Assembly (NCBI GenBank): GCA_946800325.1
Contig: OX326958.1
Location: 21,526,414-21,590,413, forward strand
DNA from: Luzula sylvatica
Lineage: Eukaryota > Streptophyta > Magnoliopsida > Poales > Juncaceae
Direction: 5' to 3'
Length of the DNA stretch: 64,000 nucleotides
This document shows, in pieces, positions 24,010 to 35,710 of this stretch (the stretch's first letter is position 1; each line of letters begins with the position of its first letter). A program made the position numbers and the translations under genes. Below the pieces are notes generated by a model. It ran no database searches and had not been told where the DNA came from. It worked only from the letters and a program-made list of their open reading frames with translations.

Positions 24010-24123
24010 CTTTTTCTTGTCGGATCTAGTGGAAGGACTGCCGTATGTAGGAGTTTTGGGGTTGTTCGACCCGGCTGGGCTTGATTTGCGAGAGGAAGAG
24101 AAGAACATTCCCTTGAACACCAT
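24010..24123 (-). CDS. Orphan first exon: MVFKGMFFSS... (38 codons)
   Basis: A minus-strand ATG at 24123 opens 38 codons (MVFKGMFFSSSRKSSPAGSN..., ending TRSDKKK) that stop exactly at a consensus donor AAG|GTAAAA. The basic, serine-rich start resembles the N-terminus of a conserved plant protein whose name I cannot fix from memory. The next AG (after TATCACAG, about 23908) gives only eight more codons, so a full gene is not visible. An S/R-rich minus-strand frame continues upstream through a GAGA-rich leader. It is probably a gene relic or captured exon. Confidence 0.4.
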
Positions 24124-24349
24124 GATTGTTCGGCGATCTATTGGAGATACTGTTGAGAGAGCGAGAAAGAGAGCAAGAGCGCGCGCAAGAAAGAGAGAGG
24201 GGACGCGAACGATTAGCTCCAGTGGCGAAGTAACATTGACGCATCGATCCGTGGAGTATTCGACTTCAATCGTCCACCATGATTGCTCTCCTCTTGAATG
24301 GGAACAGGAGGCACACAAAAATTCGTTTTTAGTATGACAAATTCTTCAT

Positions 24350-24352
24350 AAT

Positions 24353-24383
<31 letters not shown>

Positions 24384-25025
24384 TATTATTGTTATAGTAA
24401 TAAATAATTAAATTAAAATGGAGGATTTGCATATTTGCTCTCCTAAAAACAAAAAAATATAAGTTTATCGTTCGAAAAATTAAAATATCATATTTATCCT
24501 TCCAACAATCTAAAATATCATTTTTATGTTTTAAAAATAAAAAATAGGAGTTTACATCTTAATCCTTTTGAAGACCACAAATATCATATTTATCCTATCA
24601 AAATCCAGAATATAATTTTAATCCTTGAAAAAATTAGAAACTATATAAAAGAATACAAAATCATAGTAACAATAATAAAAATAAGAAGAGCTTTACATAT
24701 TTATGACCCTAAACTCCCAAAATATCAAATTTATTATTCAAAAAAAACATGAATATTATATTTACCCTTCAAAAAAATTAAGAACATCATATTTAGCATT
24801 GAAAAACTTAAAAATAAAAAAATCCTAATAATAATAATAATACAAAGAATATATATATATTTACCCTCTAAATAACAAAAAATATCATATTTATCTTTCA
24901 ATAAATACAAATATCATATTTATTATTTACCTATCCAAAAATCCAAAATATCAATTTTACCCTTGAAAACCCTAGAAGATATGAGAAATATCCAAATTAG
25001 AGATAATAATAGTTATAATAATATT

Positions 25026-25057
<32 letters not shown>

Positions 25058-25110
25058 GGGGATTTACATTTTTTCCTTCTAAAAACCCAAAAATATCATA
25101 TGAATCATTC
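24350..25110 (-). repeat. AT-rich degenerate repeats with AAT microsatellites
   Basis: Imperfect copies of a ~25-40 bp unit around AAAATATCATATTTATCCTT are interspersed with (AAT)n tracts (24360-24382, 25020-25056). No coding potential. Confidence 0.6.
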
Positions 25111-26081
25111 AAAAAAAATTAAAATATGGTTACAATTAATAAAAATTTAAAACAAATAGTTAAAATAAATCTTCAAAATAACACTTTCAAGAACTGCTTT
25201 TGCGATAGAAAGAAAATAAATTAAAAAAAATAAAATCTAATAGTAAAGTTATTTCAAATACAAATTGGTTTAGAATAAAAAAAATACTTCACACAATATT
25301 TGTGCATGAAAATAGATGAATAATTGTTATTTGTTGGTGCTTATGTGTATAAAAACACGTCTATTCAAAGAAATAAATTGCTTAAATTTGTTACAACAGT
25401 TAGATCATCAAAATGAATGGTTTAAAATTTTGATTTGATGTGCAAACATTATAAAAGAGAAAATTGTGTAAAATTATATAGAAGTATACATATAAATATA
25501 AAAGTCTAAATTTATGTATATTGTTATATAATAATTTTTGGTATGGACTAAGGTATAATGAATCATGTCTATTTAAAAAAATTCAAGTGTTAAAATCAAT
25601 CTAAGTCATTGTTTATGAATTGTTTTGGATTATGATAATGTGACAAAATATGAAAGCAATAATTGTACGTAAGATTATCATAAAGTAACAATAGGGATAA
25701 CAAATTTCAATATAAACCTGGATCACGTATGACACTCTTTAGATTCTTGTTTGACATGTACTAAAATATTATGAGCCATGTCTATTTGAAGAACCATATT
25801 GTTGAAATTATTTTGAGTAATTGATTCAAACCATGAATAATTGATTGTTGAGATTATAGCAACCTGGCTAAATAAGGGAGAAAAGAATTTGGGTAAGATT
25901 ATCATAAAGAATCAAAATCAATTTGTTGGATATGTGGTGAATGAATTATGTTGATATTTCGTACTTGGTTATTAGCGTGCTTTAGTTTATCATTATAATA
26001 ATCATTCTCTTGTTCTGTTTGGATTGGTTAGTAAGAACTAAGAAGTACTCTTTAGGAAAAATTTGAATCATACGCACCTTC
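25111..26081. other. AT-rich DNA, partly shared with 29590-29720
   Basis: No gene. The stretch 25930-26050 (GAATTATGTTGATAT, TTGGTTATTA, GGTTAGTAAGAA) recurs at 29610-29720, and in part at 27640-27770 and 33720-33880, so it belongs to a dispersed repeat. Confidence 0.5.
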
Positions 26082-26952
26082 CAAATTTTATTAACAAAAA
26101 AAATACAACATTCAAAACTAATTGCAATTTTGACATACGGAGACTCTCAGAATCCGAAATTATTTTCTCCTCCTATGCACAAATATTAATTAATTAGTTA
26201 TAATATGTGTGTGAAAATGTTAATTGTAATATAGGAGGTGTTTTGGTGCATTCTCGATACAAAATAAAATTCTCCTATAGTATTTTATTATAAACAAAAT
26301 ATTATTTGATAACAAAAGCACTAATTGATATTAGTGCACTTGTTAACAAATATAGCATACAATATGATTGTGACTATACACATTATATTTTGTTTTAGAA
26401 CAAGTTAACCATGAATATTTTATAAATCCGAACATATCGTCGCCGGGTAATCATAATATATGTTTGCGATACTCCAAATGACATATTTGTATCCGGATAC
26501 TATATTCATAATCAAATTTTTGCGATGCTTCGCGTAACATGATTGTAGTAAATTTTTTTTGTAACAACTACAGTAATAACAATTAGCGTTTTTGTTATCA
26601 AATAATATTTAGTTTAAATAATATTGGAGAGTTTCACTTTGTATCAAGAATGCACCAAAACATTCCCTATATTACAATTAACATTTTCATGCACATAGTA
26701 TAAATAAATAATTAATATTATCTTACAATTGACATGTAAAATAATTAACACAAGTGAATCAATTATGTGTCACATATTAATTAATTTAATTATATTAAAT
26801 GGTATATAGAAAATATTTTGAGTGCAATATGAAGCTGCCAAGTACCTCACGTGGGAGTGCACATGAAGAGAATATAATTCGGACTCTGGAGTCCGAATAT
26901 GTCAAAATTACAATAAATTTTGAATGTTGTATATTTTTTTGTTAATAAAGTT
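26082..26952. mobile_element. Foldback/MITE-like element with ~200 bp inverted arms
   Basis: The left arm (about 26082-26310) and right arm (about 26600-26952) are inverted copies. TTTATTAACAAAAAAAATAC near 26090 pairs with GTATATTTTTTTGTTAATAAA near 26930, and GGTGTTTTGGTGCATTCT (26238) pairs with AGAATGCACCAAAACA (26645). GGACTCTGGAGTCC-type ends also pair. The central ~300 bp has no coding frame. A related locus at 29720-29800 reads through without it, which supports insertion of a unit. Exact termini and target duplication are uncertain. Confidence 0.6.
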
Positions 26953-27880
26953 TGCAATTATGTCGGCAATAATTTAAATGAGATACAGTGTTTTATGATT
27001 ACAGTAAGTTAAATGAATGTTGAATTAATGAGATATTAGAGAGAATCATATAAAATGTAATATTATATTATTCTATTTTCTTAAAGAAATTGTAATCCCA
27101 TTATTACAATTTAAACAGAGGTAATAATCTAATATGCTCGTATTTTTATGCATAATGATATGAGAAAATATTGTAAAATGTCAAGGATCACTTTGGAAGA
27201 AAACAGCATCGTCATCCTTAGTAGATATCATATCATCTTATTCTCGTAGATTTGTTTTCTTTTATCACTTATTTAAAAAACAAATTAATGGAATTATAAT
27301 AACATGGAGAATTGGAGATATTAGGAAACATATTAGAAATGATATGTCTAAATATTTTTTTAAATAACTTTTTAAGTATAATCATAAAATACTTATATTT
27401 AGTTTTATGATAGTTTTTATTTTTGAAGAATTGGAGATATTTTTTTATAATAACATGATTTGTTTTTACATACCACGTTATACAATTGTTTTGTCAAGAC
27501 AAAGTTTTGGCCCGTTAAGAAAATCTCTCTTGATTGAGTAACATTGATAACGTGTGATGCTTGCATGCCAAATTCATCAACCATACAATGAAGATAGTGT
27601 TAATGAATTTATATAGATTTATTTAACACTTCACTATACATCATATTGATATGCTTCGAGTTTTATCATGATAATCTTGATATTTCATACTCCATGATTG
27701 GATATTCTTCGAGTTATCATTATAATCATTTTCTAGTTCTATTCGTACTGGTTAGTAAGAAGTCTTTGTTTTATATGAACGGTGAATTTATAAGACATTA
27801 GAGAAAATCATGTAAAATATTGTTAGACAAATTAAAGACGCGTCGACTTTTGCAACAATTACGATGAAGATTGAAACTCA
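26953..27880. repeat. Dispersed repeat flanking the 210 bp array
   Basis: 26953-27150 recurs at 29740-30000 (shared CTTAAAGAAAT, ACAATTTAAACAGA, TAATCTAATATGCTCGTA). 27540-27840 recurs at 33640-33940 (shared ATGCTTGCATGCCAAATTC, CTTCGAGTTTTATCAT, AGTAAGAAGTC). No coding frame. Confidence 0.55.
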
Positions 27881-28700
27881 GTAAAAGACGTGTCGATTTT
27901 TATCCGGTGACCGGGTTTTATTAGTAAATTTCTTGGGCTTTTAATGGGTAAAAAAATTATTAGGTCAAATTAAAGAGAGTAATCTAACTTAATTTGTAAT
28001 CAAGAAAAGTAATTGATGAAAGATAAATCTTCACTCCCTTAATCTCTGCTTAATCTTCCTTTTAATGTGTACAACGAATAATTAAACTCAATAAAAGACG
28101 TGTCGATTTTTATCCGGTGACCGGGTTTTATTAGTAAATTTCTTGGGCTTTTAATGTGTAAAACAATTATTAGGTCAAATTAAAGAGAGTAATCTAACTT
28201 AATTTGTAATCAAGAAAAGTAATTGATGAAAGATAAATCTTCACTCCCTTAATCTCTGCTTAATCTTCCTTTTAATGTGTACAACGAATAATTAAACTCA
28301 GTAAAAGACGTGTCGATTTTTATCCGGTGACCGGGTTTTATTAGTAAATTTCTTGGGCTTTTAATGTGTAAAACAATTATTAGGTCAAATTAAAGAGAGT
28401 AATCTAACTTAATTTGTAATCAAGAAAAGTAATTGATCAAAGATAAATCTTCACTCCCTTAATCTCTGCTTAATCTTCCTTTTAATGTGTACAACGAATA
28501 ATTAAACTCAGTAAAAGACGTGTCGATTTTTATCCGGTGACCGGGTTTTATTAGTAAATTTCTTGGGCTTTTAATGTGTAAAACAATTATTAGGTCAAAT
28601 TGAAGAGAGTAATCTAACTTAATTTGTAATCAAGAAAAGTAATTGATGAAAGATAAATCTTCATTCTCTTAATCTCTGCTTAATCTTCCTTTGAATGTGT
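27881..28700 (+). repeat. Four tandem copies of a 210 bp unit
   Basis: Unit starts at 27881, 28091, 28301 and 28511 (motif TAAAAGACGTGTCGATTTTT), so the period is exactly 210 bp. The copies differ at only a few positions each. Each contains ATCCGGTGACCGGGTTTTAT and AATTTGTAATCAAGAAAAGT. A related single-unit version lies at about 33960-34260, so the array arose by recent local amplification inside one copy of a dispersed repeat. Confidence 0.9.
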
Positions 28701-28908
28701 TTATCAATCCATCAGTTCTTTACTTTATTTACAAATATAAGTTGCTTATCAAACTCATTTAGATTCGACGAAGTCTCCCATTCGTTCAGTGTAGGACCCT
28801 TGCAATTTTTTCAAAGAAATAACAAATTCATCTTATTTAGTTCATGTAAGAATCAATATATTTTTTGTTAATTGCAAACAATTCGAAAGAAATAATTTTT
28901 TTTTTGTA

Positions 28909-29030
28909 GTCAATAGCCTCGTAACTCAGATGATTGAGTGTTTAGCTCAATAAATCCTCATGTTGTAGATGTTGTGTGTTCGACTCGTGACATCAATTCC
29001 TTAACCTCACTCGTCTCATTTTTTTTGTTC
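28909..29030 (+). mobile_element. Possible tRNA-derived SINE head
   Basis: 28921-28940 (GTAACTCAGATGATTGAGTG) resembles a Pol III A box. GTGTTCGACTCGTG at 28976-28989 resembles a B box (GGTTCGANTCC). The spacing is tRNA-like, but the sequence does not fold as a proper tRNA. A T-rich tail follows. It is a relic at best. Confidence 0.4.
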
Positions 29031-29594
29031 ATCTACCATAATCTCTTTCGAGTATCGTGTTTTTTCATAAGATTTGGATGAAGAGGGTTAGATAATTAAT
29101 CGTACAAAATGAAACAATCGAATGAAGTGACGTCAATTTTATTTTACGTGATTTAAAAATTGTGGTGTTGTGTATTTCGTGATTTTGTGATATTATTATG
29201 TTATGTGATGTTATTTAATATGAAAAATATATTTTTATTAGTATATTTTAATATTTTTGTATATATTTAATTATGGGTAAAAATTTCGTGGGTAATCCGA
29301 TAACCCGTAGATACTAAATGGAGCGGTTAAAATTATCCGTTTAGTTGACGGATCGGGTAAGAATATGATTAAGATAGATAAAAATATGGATGAGCGTATA
29401 TTCGATCTAAACCGACCCATTAACATCCCTGAATTTCTACGTACGGTAAAATTTGTGTATGATAATAAAATAGACTATTCTACATGTAAGTGTTACTCAG
29501 CCCAAATACAATTCAGACAATGGCCCGTTAAGAAAATATCTCTCGATGGAATAACATTGATAATGCATGATAGATGCATGTCAAATTCATGAAC
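29031..29594. other. AT-rich DNA, nothing convincing
   Basis: A 75-codon open frame at 29365-29592 has no recognisable features and lies in repeat-like sequence; I do not call it a gene. Confidence 0.5.
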
Positions 29595-30000
29595 TATTTG
29601 GCGAATATGATGTGAATGAATTATGTTGATATCTCATACTTGGTTATTACCATGCTTAAGTTTATCGTTATAATTATTCCCTTGCTCTATTTTTGTATTG
29701 GTTAGTAAGAAGTATTATTTTTATTGCAATTATGTGGCCACATATTTGGATGATGGACTGTTCTATAATTACAATAATTTAAATGAGTGGTGAATTGATG
29801 AGATATTGGAGAGAATCATATAAAATTAAGTTTCGTACCGTACACATATAAATTCGCATGTCGTGTTAATCTGTATTCCCTAACAATCGTTCACAATATC
29901 ATATTGTGTCGGTTCGTTCGTATTTTCTTAAAGAAATAGTATTCCCCGTTTTACAATTTAAACAGACGTAATAATCTAATATGCTCGTAGTTTTTTATAA
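29595..30000 (+). repeat. Second copy of the repeat that hosts the foldback element
   Basis: Matches 25925-26050 and 26950-27150 in the same order, but without the ~870 bp foldback element between them. It therefore serves as an approximate empty site. Confidence 0.5.
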
Positions 30001-30702
30001 CGAAAAGAAATAATGTATTGGTATTTTTTTTTTTACCTTAATCGGTTTTTATTAAATAAAATGATGATCTGTGCAAAAACTGTCATTTAGTGCTTCTTAA
30101 ACGATGGCCATTTATGATATTGATGTGTGGCAATTTTTTGAATTAAAATAATTTGTGCGAGAATTATCATCATAAGTCTTAGTGCCAGTGTAATTAATTA
30201 AAACGAGCTGTGCAAGACTATCACATAAAATAATGAACATAGATGAATTCGGAGTGATCTTAATGCTTGAGATACGTGTTCTGCAATTCGTTTTGAATTT
30301 TATACAAGACGTAAATTGTAGTTTTTTTTTTTGAAGTATCTTATATCAATCATCATGGATGAAATAACAAAATGTGTTTAATTGAATTGATTAGTACTTT
30401 TAATTGAATAAATTTACGGGTTAATTTTTTGTTTAATTTAATTGATACGCCAATTTACATATACTATATTCTAGCATTGAAGTATCAATTAAACTTCAAT
30501 TAGAGTGTTGTTGATAAATTCACTTTACCACTTCATCAAGACGCCGCTAGCTGGTTATCTAAATGTTAGAAGAACGAGTGCGGGTTAGCATCACTAACCC
30601 GCCCGTGTAGACAGACCAAACTACCCTTCTGACTCATGTAAATATCTTTTTATTAATACAATCCGAGTACTTTGCATCCTCATTCAGAAAAAGAGAGTTT
30701 TT
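30001..30702. other. AT-rich DNA, no gene seen
   Basis: It holds loose repeats of AAAATAATTTGTGCGAGAA and AAAACGAGCTGTGCAAGAC (30050-30230) and nothing coding. Confidence 0.5.
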
Positions 30703-31690
30703 GAGGCATTGTCATTGGTACATTTTTCTTTTTAAAATTTGAAGAGCTATCAATACAATAATCCCACATGGACCAAGGTGAACATAAATGGAGTACGAGA
30801 AGATAAACAAATTACATATTTTTGGTCTTTTCCATTTTTTTCTTTTTCTTTCTTCTTGACGTTTCATGGTTTTACCTTCATAAAAAACTATATTATGTGA
30901 CCTTGATTTTGAGAGATCATATGTGGCGGCCTTTCCTACCATGAAGGGCATGTAAAGTGTATATAATTGACATTTAAAAAATAGATAGTAGTATGAATAA
31001 AATTTTGATGTATTTTTATCAAATTAAATATGTTAATTAAGGATAAGTTTGATACTCCAAATTTAAAGGATAAATATGAAATTTCACATTTGAAATTTGC
31101 AAAAAAGAAATTGATATTTGAATACCATATACTGTATAGATAAATGTTGATATTTTAATGGAAAATATGCAATTTTCAGATTTTTCTTTTTATATTTTAA
31201 ATTTTTAGAAATATGCAACTCTTAATGGAAAATATGCAACTCTTAATTTTAGTGTTAGTCCGAATAAGATGTAAATTAAATTGATATATGGTACATAATA
31301 AACATAAGTTATGTATGAAGAAACAATCATACATTTGACATTATTGCGGGATTATATAATAACAAGTATTAAATTTGTTTAATGTGAAGTTTTTGTCCTC
31401 TTATGAGATTTACAATTAGAATTTCCGTTGTGTGCATTAACTTCACGAAATTTGCATTTTTTTTTCAACCAATGCAATAATTTTGTGAGCTAACAATCAA
31501 ATTTAGAATATATATAATACAAGTGTACTTTAAATGAAAACAAATATGTGATTTTCTTTGTAATCCTCACTTGAAATCTATGATCAAGACTTCAGCAAAA
31601 GAGAATGATAAAATATACGTTAAAGGAACTTTAAAATGAAAATAAATATAATTTTAGTTATTGGATGAAATCAAGAAAATATTTAGGTAG
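30703..31690 (+). repeat. Dispersed repeat R1, copy 3
   Basis: It starts with AGGCATTGTCATTGGTACA like copy 1. It shares GTTTCATGGTTTTACCTTC, GATTTTGAGAGATCA, GGCGGCCT and the ACTTCACGAAATTTGCA block, and ends near TTGGATGAAATCAAGAAAAT. Several internal indels separate it from the other copies. Confidence 0.7.
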
Positions 31691-33084
31691 AAACAAGATT
31701 TGCCTCATTCAAGTTCTGAAACGGTTCTGAAATCCTATTCTGAGTAATTTCAGATTAATTCAAGCTCCCTAGCTTCAATTAAGAATTCTTTTTGTTCATT
31801 CACCATCCACCTCTCTGGATCAAGAAGGGAGTTCAAGGAACTTAAAGAAATTCATTTCATGAAGCATCTTATCTTCATTTCAATTGGTTTAATTTCTCTT
31901 TTTTCCTCTGTTAATTTAGAATTTTAGTTCTTTGTGAAATTAAATGAATTTTGTTTGGTTGTGTAATATATGGTTTATTAAGTGTGTATAACGAATCTCA
32001 TATTTTTCCTGAATTGTTTAAGTATTTTCTTGAGTTTTCTTGTTAATTATTTTGAATTTTGAATTAATTTCTGCAATTATTTTGTAATTTAAATTTAAAT
32101 TAATTTACTTATGTAAAAAATATAACTAAAATATGTACTTAATGTTCACAAGTAGTACTTGAGATGTGTGTAACTAGTTTCCCTTTTTTATCATTATTAA
32201 ACCTATTAAAAATTTCCAAAGTTCACTTCTCATTTTTCTAGTGTTTTTGTTTGAATTTTTTGAGCATCTTATAGAACTTAAAAAATTATATCAAAGGTAC
32301 CTTTGCTATAGATTTAGATTTCTTCTTTGTGTAAATTTTTTCCTCATATCATTTAGACACCTTTTGAAATTGGTATGATTGTTTTAACGATTGAGGAAAA
32401 TCTAAATATGTAAGGGCATTTTTTAAATTATGTGAAAATTTTGATTTTTGTTTTGTTTTTAAACTAAGTATACCATTTTATAATCAATCAGATAAATCTT
32501 GTGAAAAAACTTATGTGATGATTTTTACCCTGCAAATTTCTATAGCTCTTCAAAGTCACCAAATTATTAAGAAAAAGTTGCTGAATTTTACTGTAAATTC
32601 CAAGGACTAAATTGTAATTCAACCATGATTTTTTCTGTACAACTCCAATTTGCACCAAATTTGTTCAGTGAGATCTTTATATTGAGATAAACATTTGTGC
32701 GAAGTATTAAAACTTGATTCGAGATTTTGAATTTTTATGACTCTAAATAGGCGCTTATTTTCTTATGGAACGTACTTTTACTTATCTTATTTTTAGGTAA
32801 AGTTATAAGAAAAATATTGTTGATTACTCCAAAAATTCTAAATCATAAAAATACAATATTTCACGGACTATTATACATAAACAAACAAAAACAACTTCCT
32901 CATATCATAAAAAGAGTTTTAGATTACAACAATTTACGTGATTTGGATATCATTTTTAATTTTTTATTGTAAATAGAATTAGTAGATCTTGTTGATATTT
33001 TCATTTAATTTGTTTTTATTAGATATTCTTATTTTGATTTTTGATTTTTATTTATTGTTGGTATTTTTTTTTATTAAATAGAAA
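31691..33084. other. AT-rich DNA without a recognised gene
   Basis: Scattered phrases such as CAAGGACTAAATTGTAATTC (about 32602) are typical of plant retroelement UTR debris. I could not define termini or a coding frame. Confidence 0.4.
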
Positions 33085-33168
33085 AAATTATTTGTCCTCC
33101 ATTCATTGAGATCAATGAGAACTGAACTATAACCTACTCAACCACTTGAGTTATGTATCCTTGTTGAT
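33085..33168 (-). mobile_element. Possible SINE head fragment
   Basis: The minus strand at 33137-33154 reads TAACTCAAGTGGTTGAG, a good match to the Pol III A box of tRNA-derived SINEs. No clear B box follows. Weak relic. Confidence 0.3.
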
Positions 33169-33639
33169 ATTTTAATTTTTTTTTATTTGTGTTTTGTTTT
33201 GAGGGGCAATATTTCGATACTTAGTGAGGTAGTTGAAACTTGGACCATGATAATACAGTAAAAATTATGTCACACGCTTATGCATTTGTGTCCTAATTTT
33301 TTAACATAAAATAATATTTTGTATTTAAAATAATAATAATAATGACAAATACATAAAATTTTAAATATACGTACGGTCCTAATTTAATCGCAGACAAATA
33401 TATCATATTATATTTTTGTACTATCATTTTTTTATTTGACATTTACAAATGAAAAATGTTTGTTTGGTAATTATGACGTTGAGATCATGTATATTCAAGT
33501 AGTAGAAATTAGATCTTAAAAGAAATTCATGATTTAACAGAACCATGCCAATCTTGATGATAGGTCACTTGATGCATTTTTCTTTTCTTAAATTTTACAT
33601 CTTTCTTTTTCCTGCAAAAAATAAGGTCTATTGATTGAC
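33169..33639. other. AT-rich DNA, nothing recognised
   Basis: It has a short AAT tract near 33330. Open frames are below what chance gives in such DNA. Confidence 0.4.
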
Positions 33640-34310
33640 TAACATCGATAATGTGTGATGCTTGCATGCCAAATTCGTGAACTATACAATGAAGATCGTA
33701 TGAATGAATTATATTTGATATTTCATACTTCACTATATCATTACTGATATGCTTCGAGTTTTATCATTATAATCTTGATATTTCCTACTTCCTGATTGGA
33801 GAAAATCTATTACCGATATGCTTCGAGTTTTATCATTATAATCTATAATCTATTTGCATTGATTAGTAAGAAGTCCTTGTTTTATATGAATGATGAACTT
33901 AATCAGATATTAGAGAAAATCATATAAGATATTATTAGACAGATAAACTCGGGATGCATAGATGATGAGTAAGATTGAAACGCATTAAAGGAAGAAATGG
34001 GCCAGCTTAGTTTTATTAGTAAATGTCTTGGACCATTAATGGTCAACTTAATTTCTTGATTATAGTTTAATCATGTATTTAAGATAATTAGGCAAATAGG
34101 TTTCACTATGTAGTCGCCAGCCATTAGTTCAGTTAATTGAATTTGTTTAGCATTATATATATAGAATAATCTAATGTAATTTGTAATCAAGAAAAGTGAC
34201 TAATGAAAGATAGACCATCCTTCCCTTAATCTCGGATTAATCTTCCTTTGATTGTGTTTATGAATCGATCGGTTCTTTACATTATTTACAAATATAAGTT
34301 GCTTATCAAC
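33640..34310 (+). repeat. Single-unit relative of the 210 bp array region
   Basis: It parallels 27540-28760 in order: GCTTGCATGCCAAATTC, ATGCTTCGAGTTTTATCATT, AATTTGTAATCAAGAAAAGT, then CTTTACATTATTTACAAATATAAG-type sequence ending TTGCTTATCAACG. It has one unit where the other locus has four. The end next to GTTATCAGATC faintly resembles an LTR-primer-site junction, which I could not confirm. Confidence 0.5.
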
Positions 34311-34617
34311 GTTATCAGATCTTAGCACGGGTCAGGAGGGCAAACCCACCCCCCCTCAAGATTTTCGTCAAATATTGTATATATTTAGTTATTCAGTATA
34401 TTTTATGAGTATAATAATATAAAATTTACTATTTGTCCTTCAAAAAGATTGTGCGGTGTAATTTCAGAATTAATTTTTCATTTTGTTTTCTCCCCCGCAA
34501 GAAATTATGTCAAATCCGCCACTGATTCCGTGTATATGCCTTATGAACTAATTCATTTGTAAATAAATTATCCGAAGGAAGGCTATCACCAACGAAAGGA
34601 CTATCTTCCCATTCGAG

Positions 34618-34868
34618 TGTGACGGCCCTTTTTTTTTTTGCATCGGGCCGTCGTTGAATGAGACCGTCTATGGTGACCTTTTGGGTCAGGCCGTCATTGA
34701 AGGCATGTCGGTGAAGCTTTCAAAGAACTTACGACGAACCGTCATAATTATATACCGTGTTTAATATCTTTAATAGCCGGACCGTCAGTAATGCTTCTTG
34801 TCATTTAAGACACGCTGTCGAAAAAAAGTTAGGCCCGTCTCTGGAACAATAAACTATTGTAGTTGTAG
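34618..34868 (-). mobile_element. Possible CACTA-type transposon end
   Basis: Repeated GACGG/CCGTC motifs occur (about 34620, 34649, 34664, 34692, 34738, 34787), with GGGCCGTC and its inverse. These resemble the subterminal repeats of plant CACTA elements. The right end, ACTACAACTACAATAG on the minus strand, resembles a degraded CACTACAA terminus. No transposase is present. Confidence 0.4.
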
Positions 34869-34974
34869 TCTACGTAAAAATACTAAAATCTTTTAACAAA
34901 TATAAAGGGAAAATTGCAACTATAGACAAGAAAAAAAATTACATTGAAGTGGAAAACTAATACCATGCACATTT

Positions 34975-35697
34975 CAAAGCCGATTTGGTTAAACTATTGA
35001 TCTTCCCTAATATGATACTCCATATTGCACCCTTATTATTTATTGGCATCGAAATATAACTTTAAACATAAATATTAAATCTCATTGCTAATTCGTACAA
35101 AATCTCAAATATTTCAAAAATTCACTAACAATTACAAATATTATAAAAAAAATGATAAATATGTTGTAAAATATTTTAAAAAATATCAAAAAGTATGATT
35201 TTTAATAAATTTTTTTAATAAACGGCGCGTGTCATTATTTTTGAAAAAATGTATGGCTATTAAATTTTTTTTCATATTTCATAGCATAATATATCTACAA
35301 TAATTTTATTCGTAAACAAAATTCATATTTTTCGAAGAAATATTTTGTAAACAACAAAATATTACATTTGAGTATAAGTATGAAATAAGTTTACATTGTA
35401 TTAATTTAATAAAAAACTCAAGAATAATAGAGTTGAAAATAAATAAAATATTTTTATTATTGACTGTTTACATTTTTTTTTTATATTATGTTCTATAATC
35501 TCATATATTTATAATATTTTATAATACATTTATCATTTTTATATTATTTGTAATTATATTATTTTTAAATATTTTACGAATTAGTAATGAAATTTAATAT
35601 TTACATATAAAGTTATTTTGGATGCTAATAAGGGTCCAATACGGAGTGCCATATCAGGAAATATCAAAAACTTTAACAAATTCGACTGTGTTGTTTA
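34975..35697. mobile_element. Second foldback element, ~720 bp
   Basis: The left arm (about 34975-35220) and right arm (about 35460-35697) are inverted copies. GCACCCTTATTATTTATTGG (35025) pairs with CTAATAAGGGTCCAATACGG (35622), and GCTAATTCGTAC (35089) pairs with ACGAATTAGTAATG (35577). Both arms include ATGATAAAT-type AT-rich segments. No open frame lies in the centre. It ends just upstream of the duplicated promoter of the F-box/MYND gene. Confidence 0.55.
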
Positions 35698-35710
35698 TGA
35701 CTTTAGAAAC

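Noticed and set aside
23819..24337. 172-codon plus-strand ORF
   Set aside because: It is antisense to the MVFKG exon and its GAGA-rich leader, has no recognisable motif, and includes a simple RARARKR stretch from the GAGA repeat.
27881..28700. CRISPR-like array
   Set aside because: The whole 210 bp unit is repeated without unique spacers, in a plant genome; it is an ordinary tandem duplication.
28909..29000. Functional tRNA gene
   Set aside because: A and B boxes are imperfect and no cloverleaf with acceptor stem can be formed; at most a SINE head.
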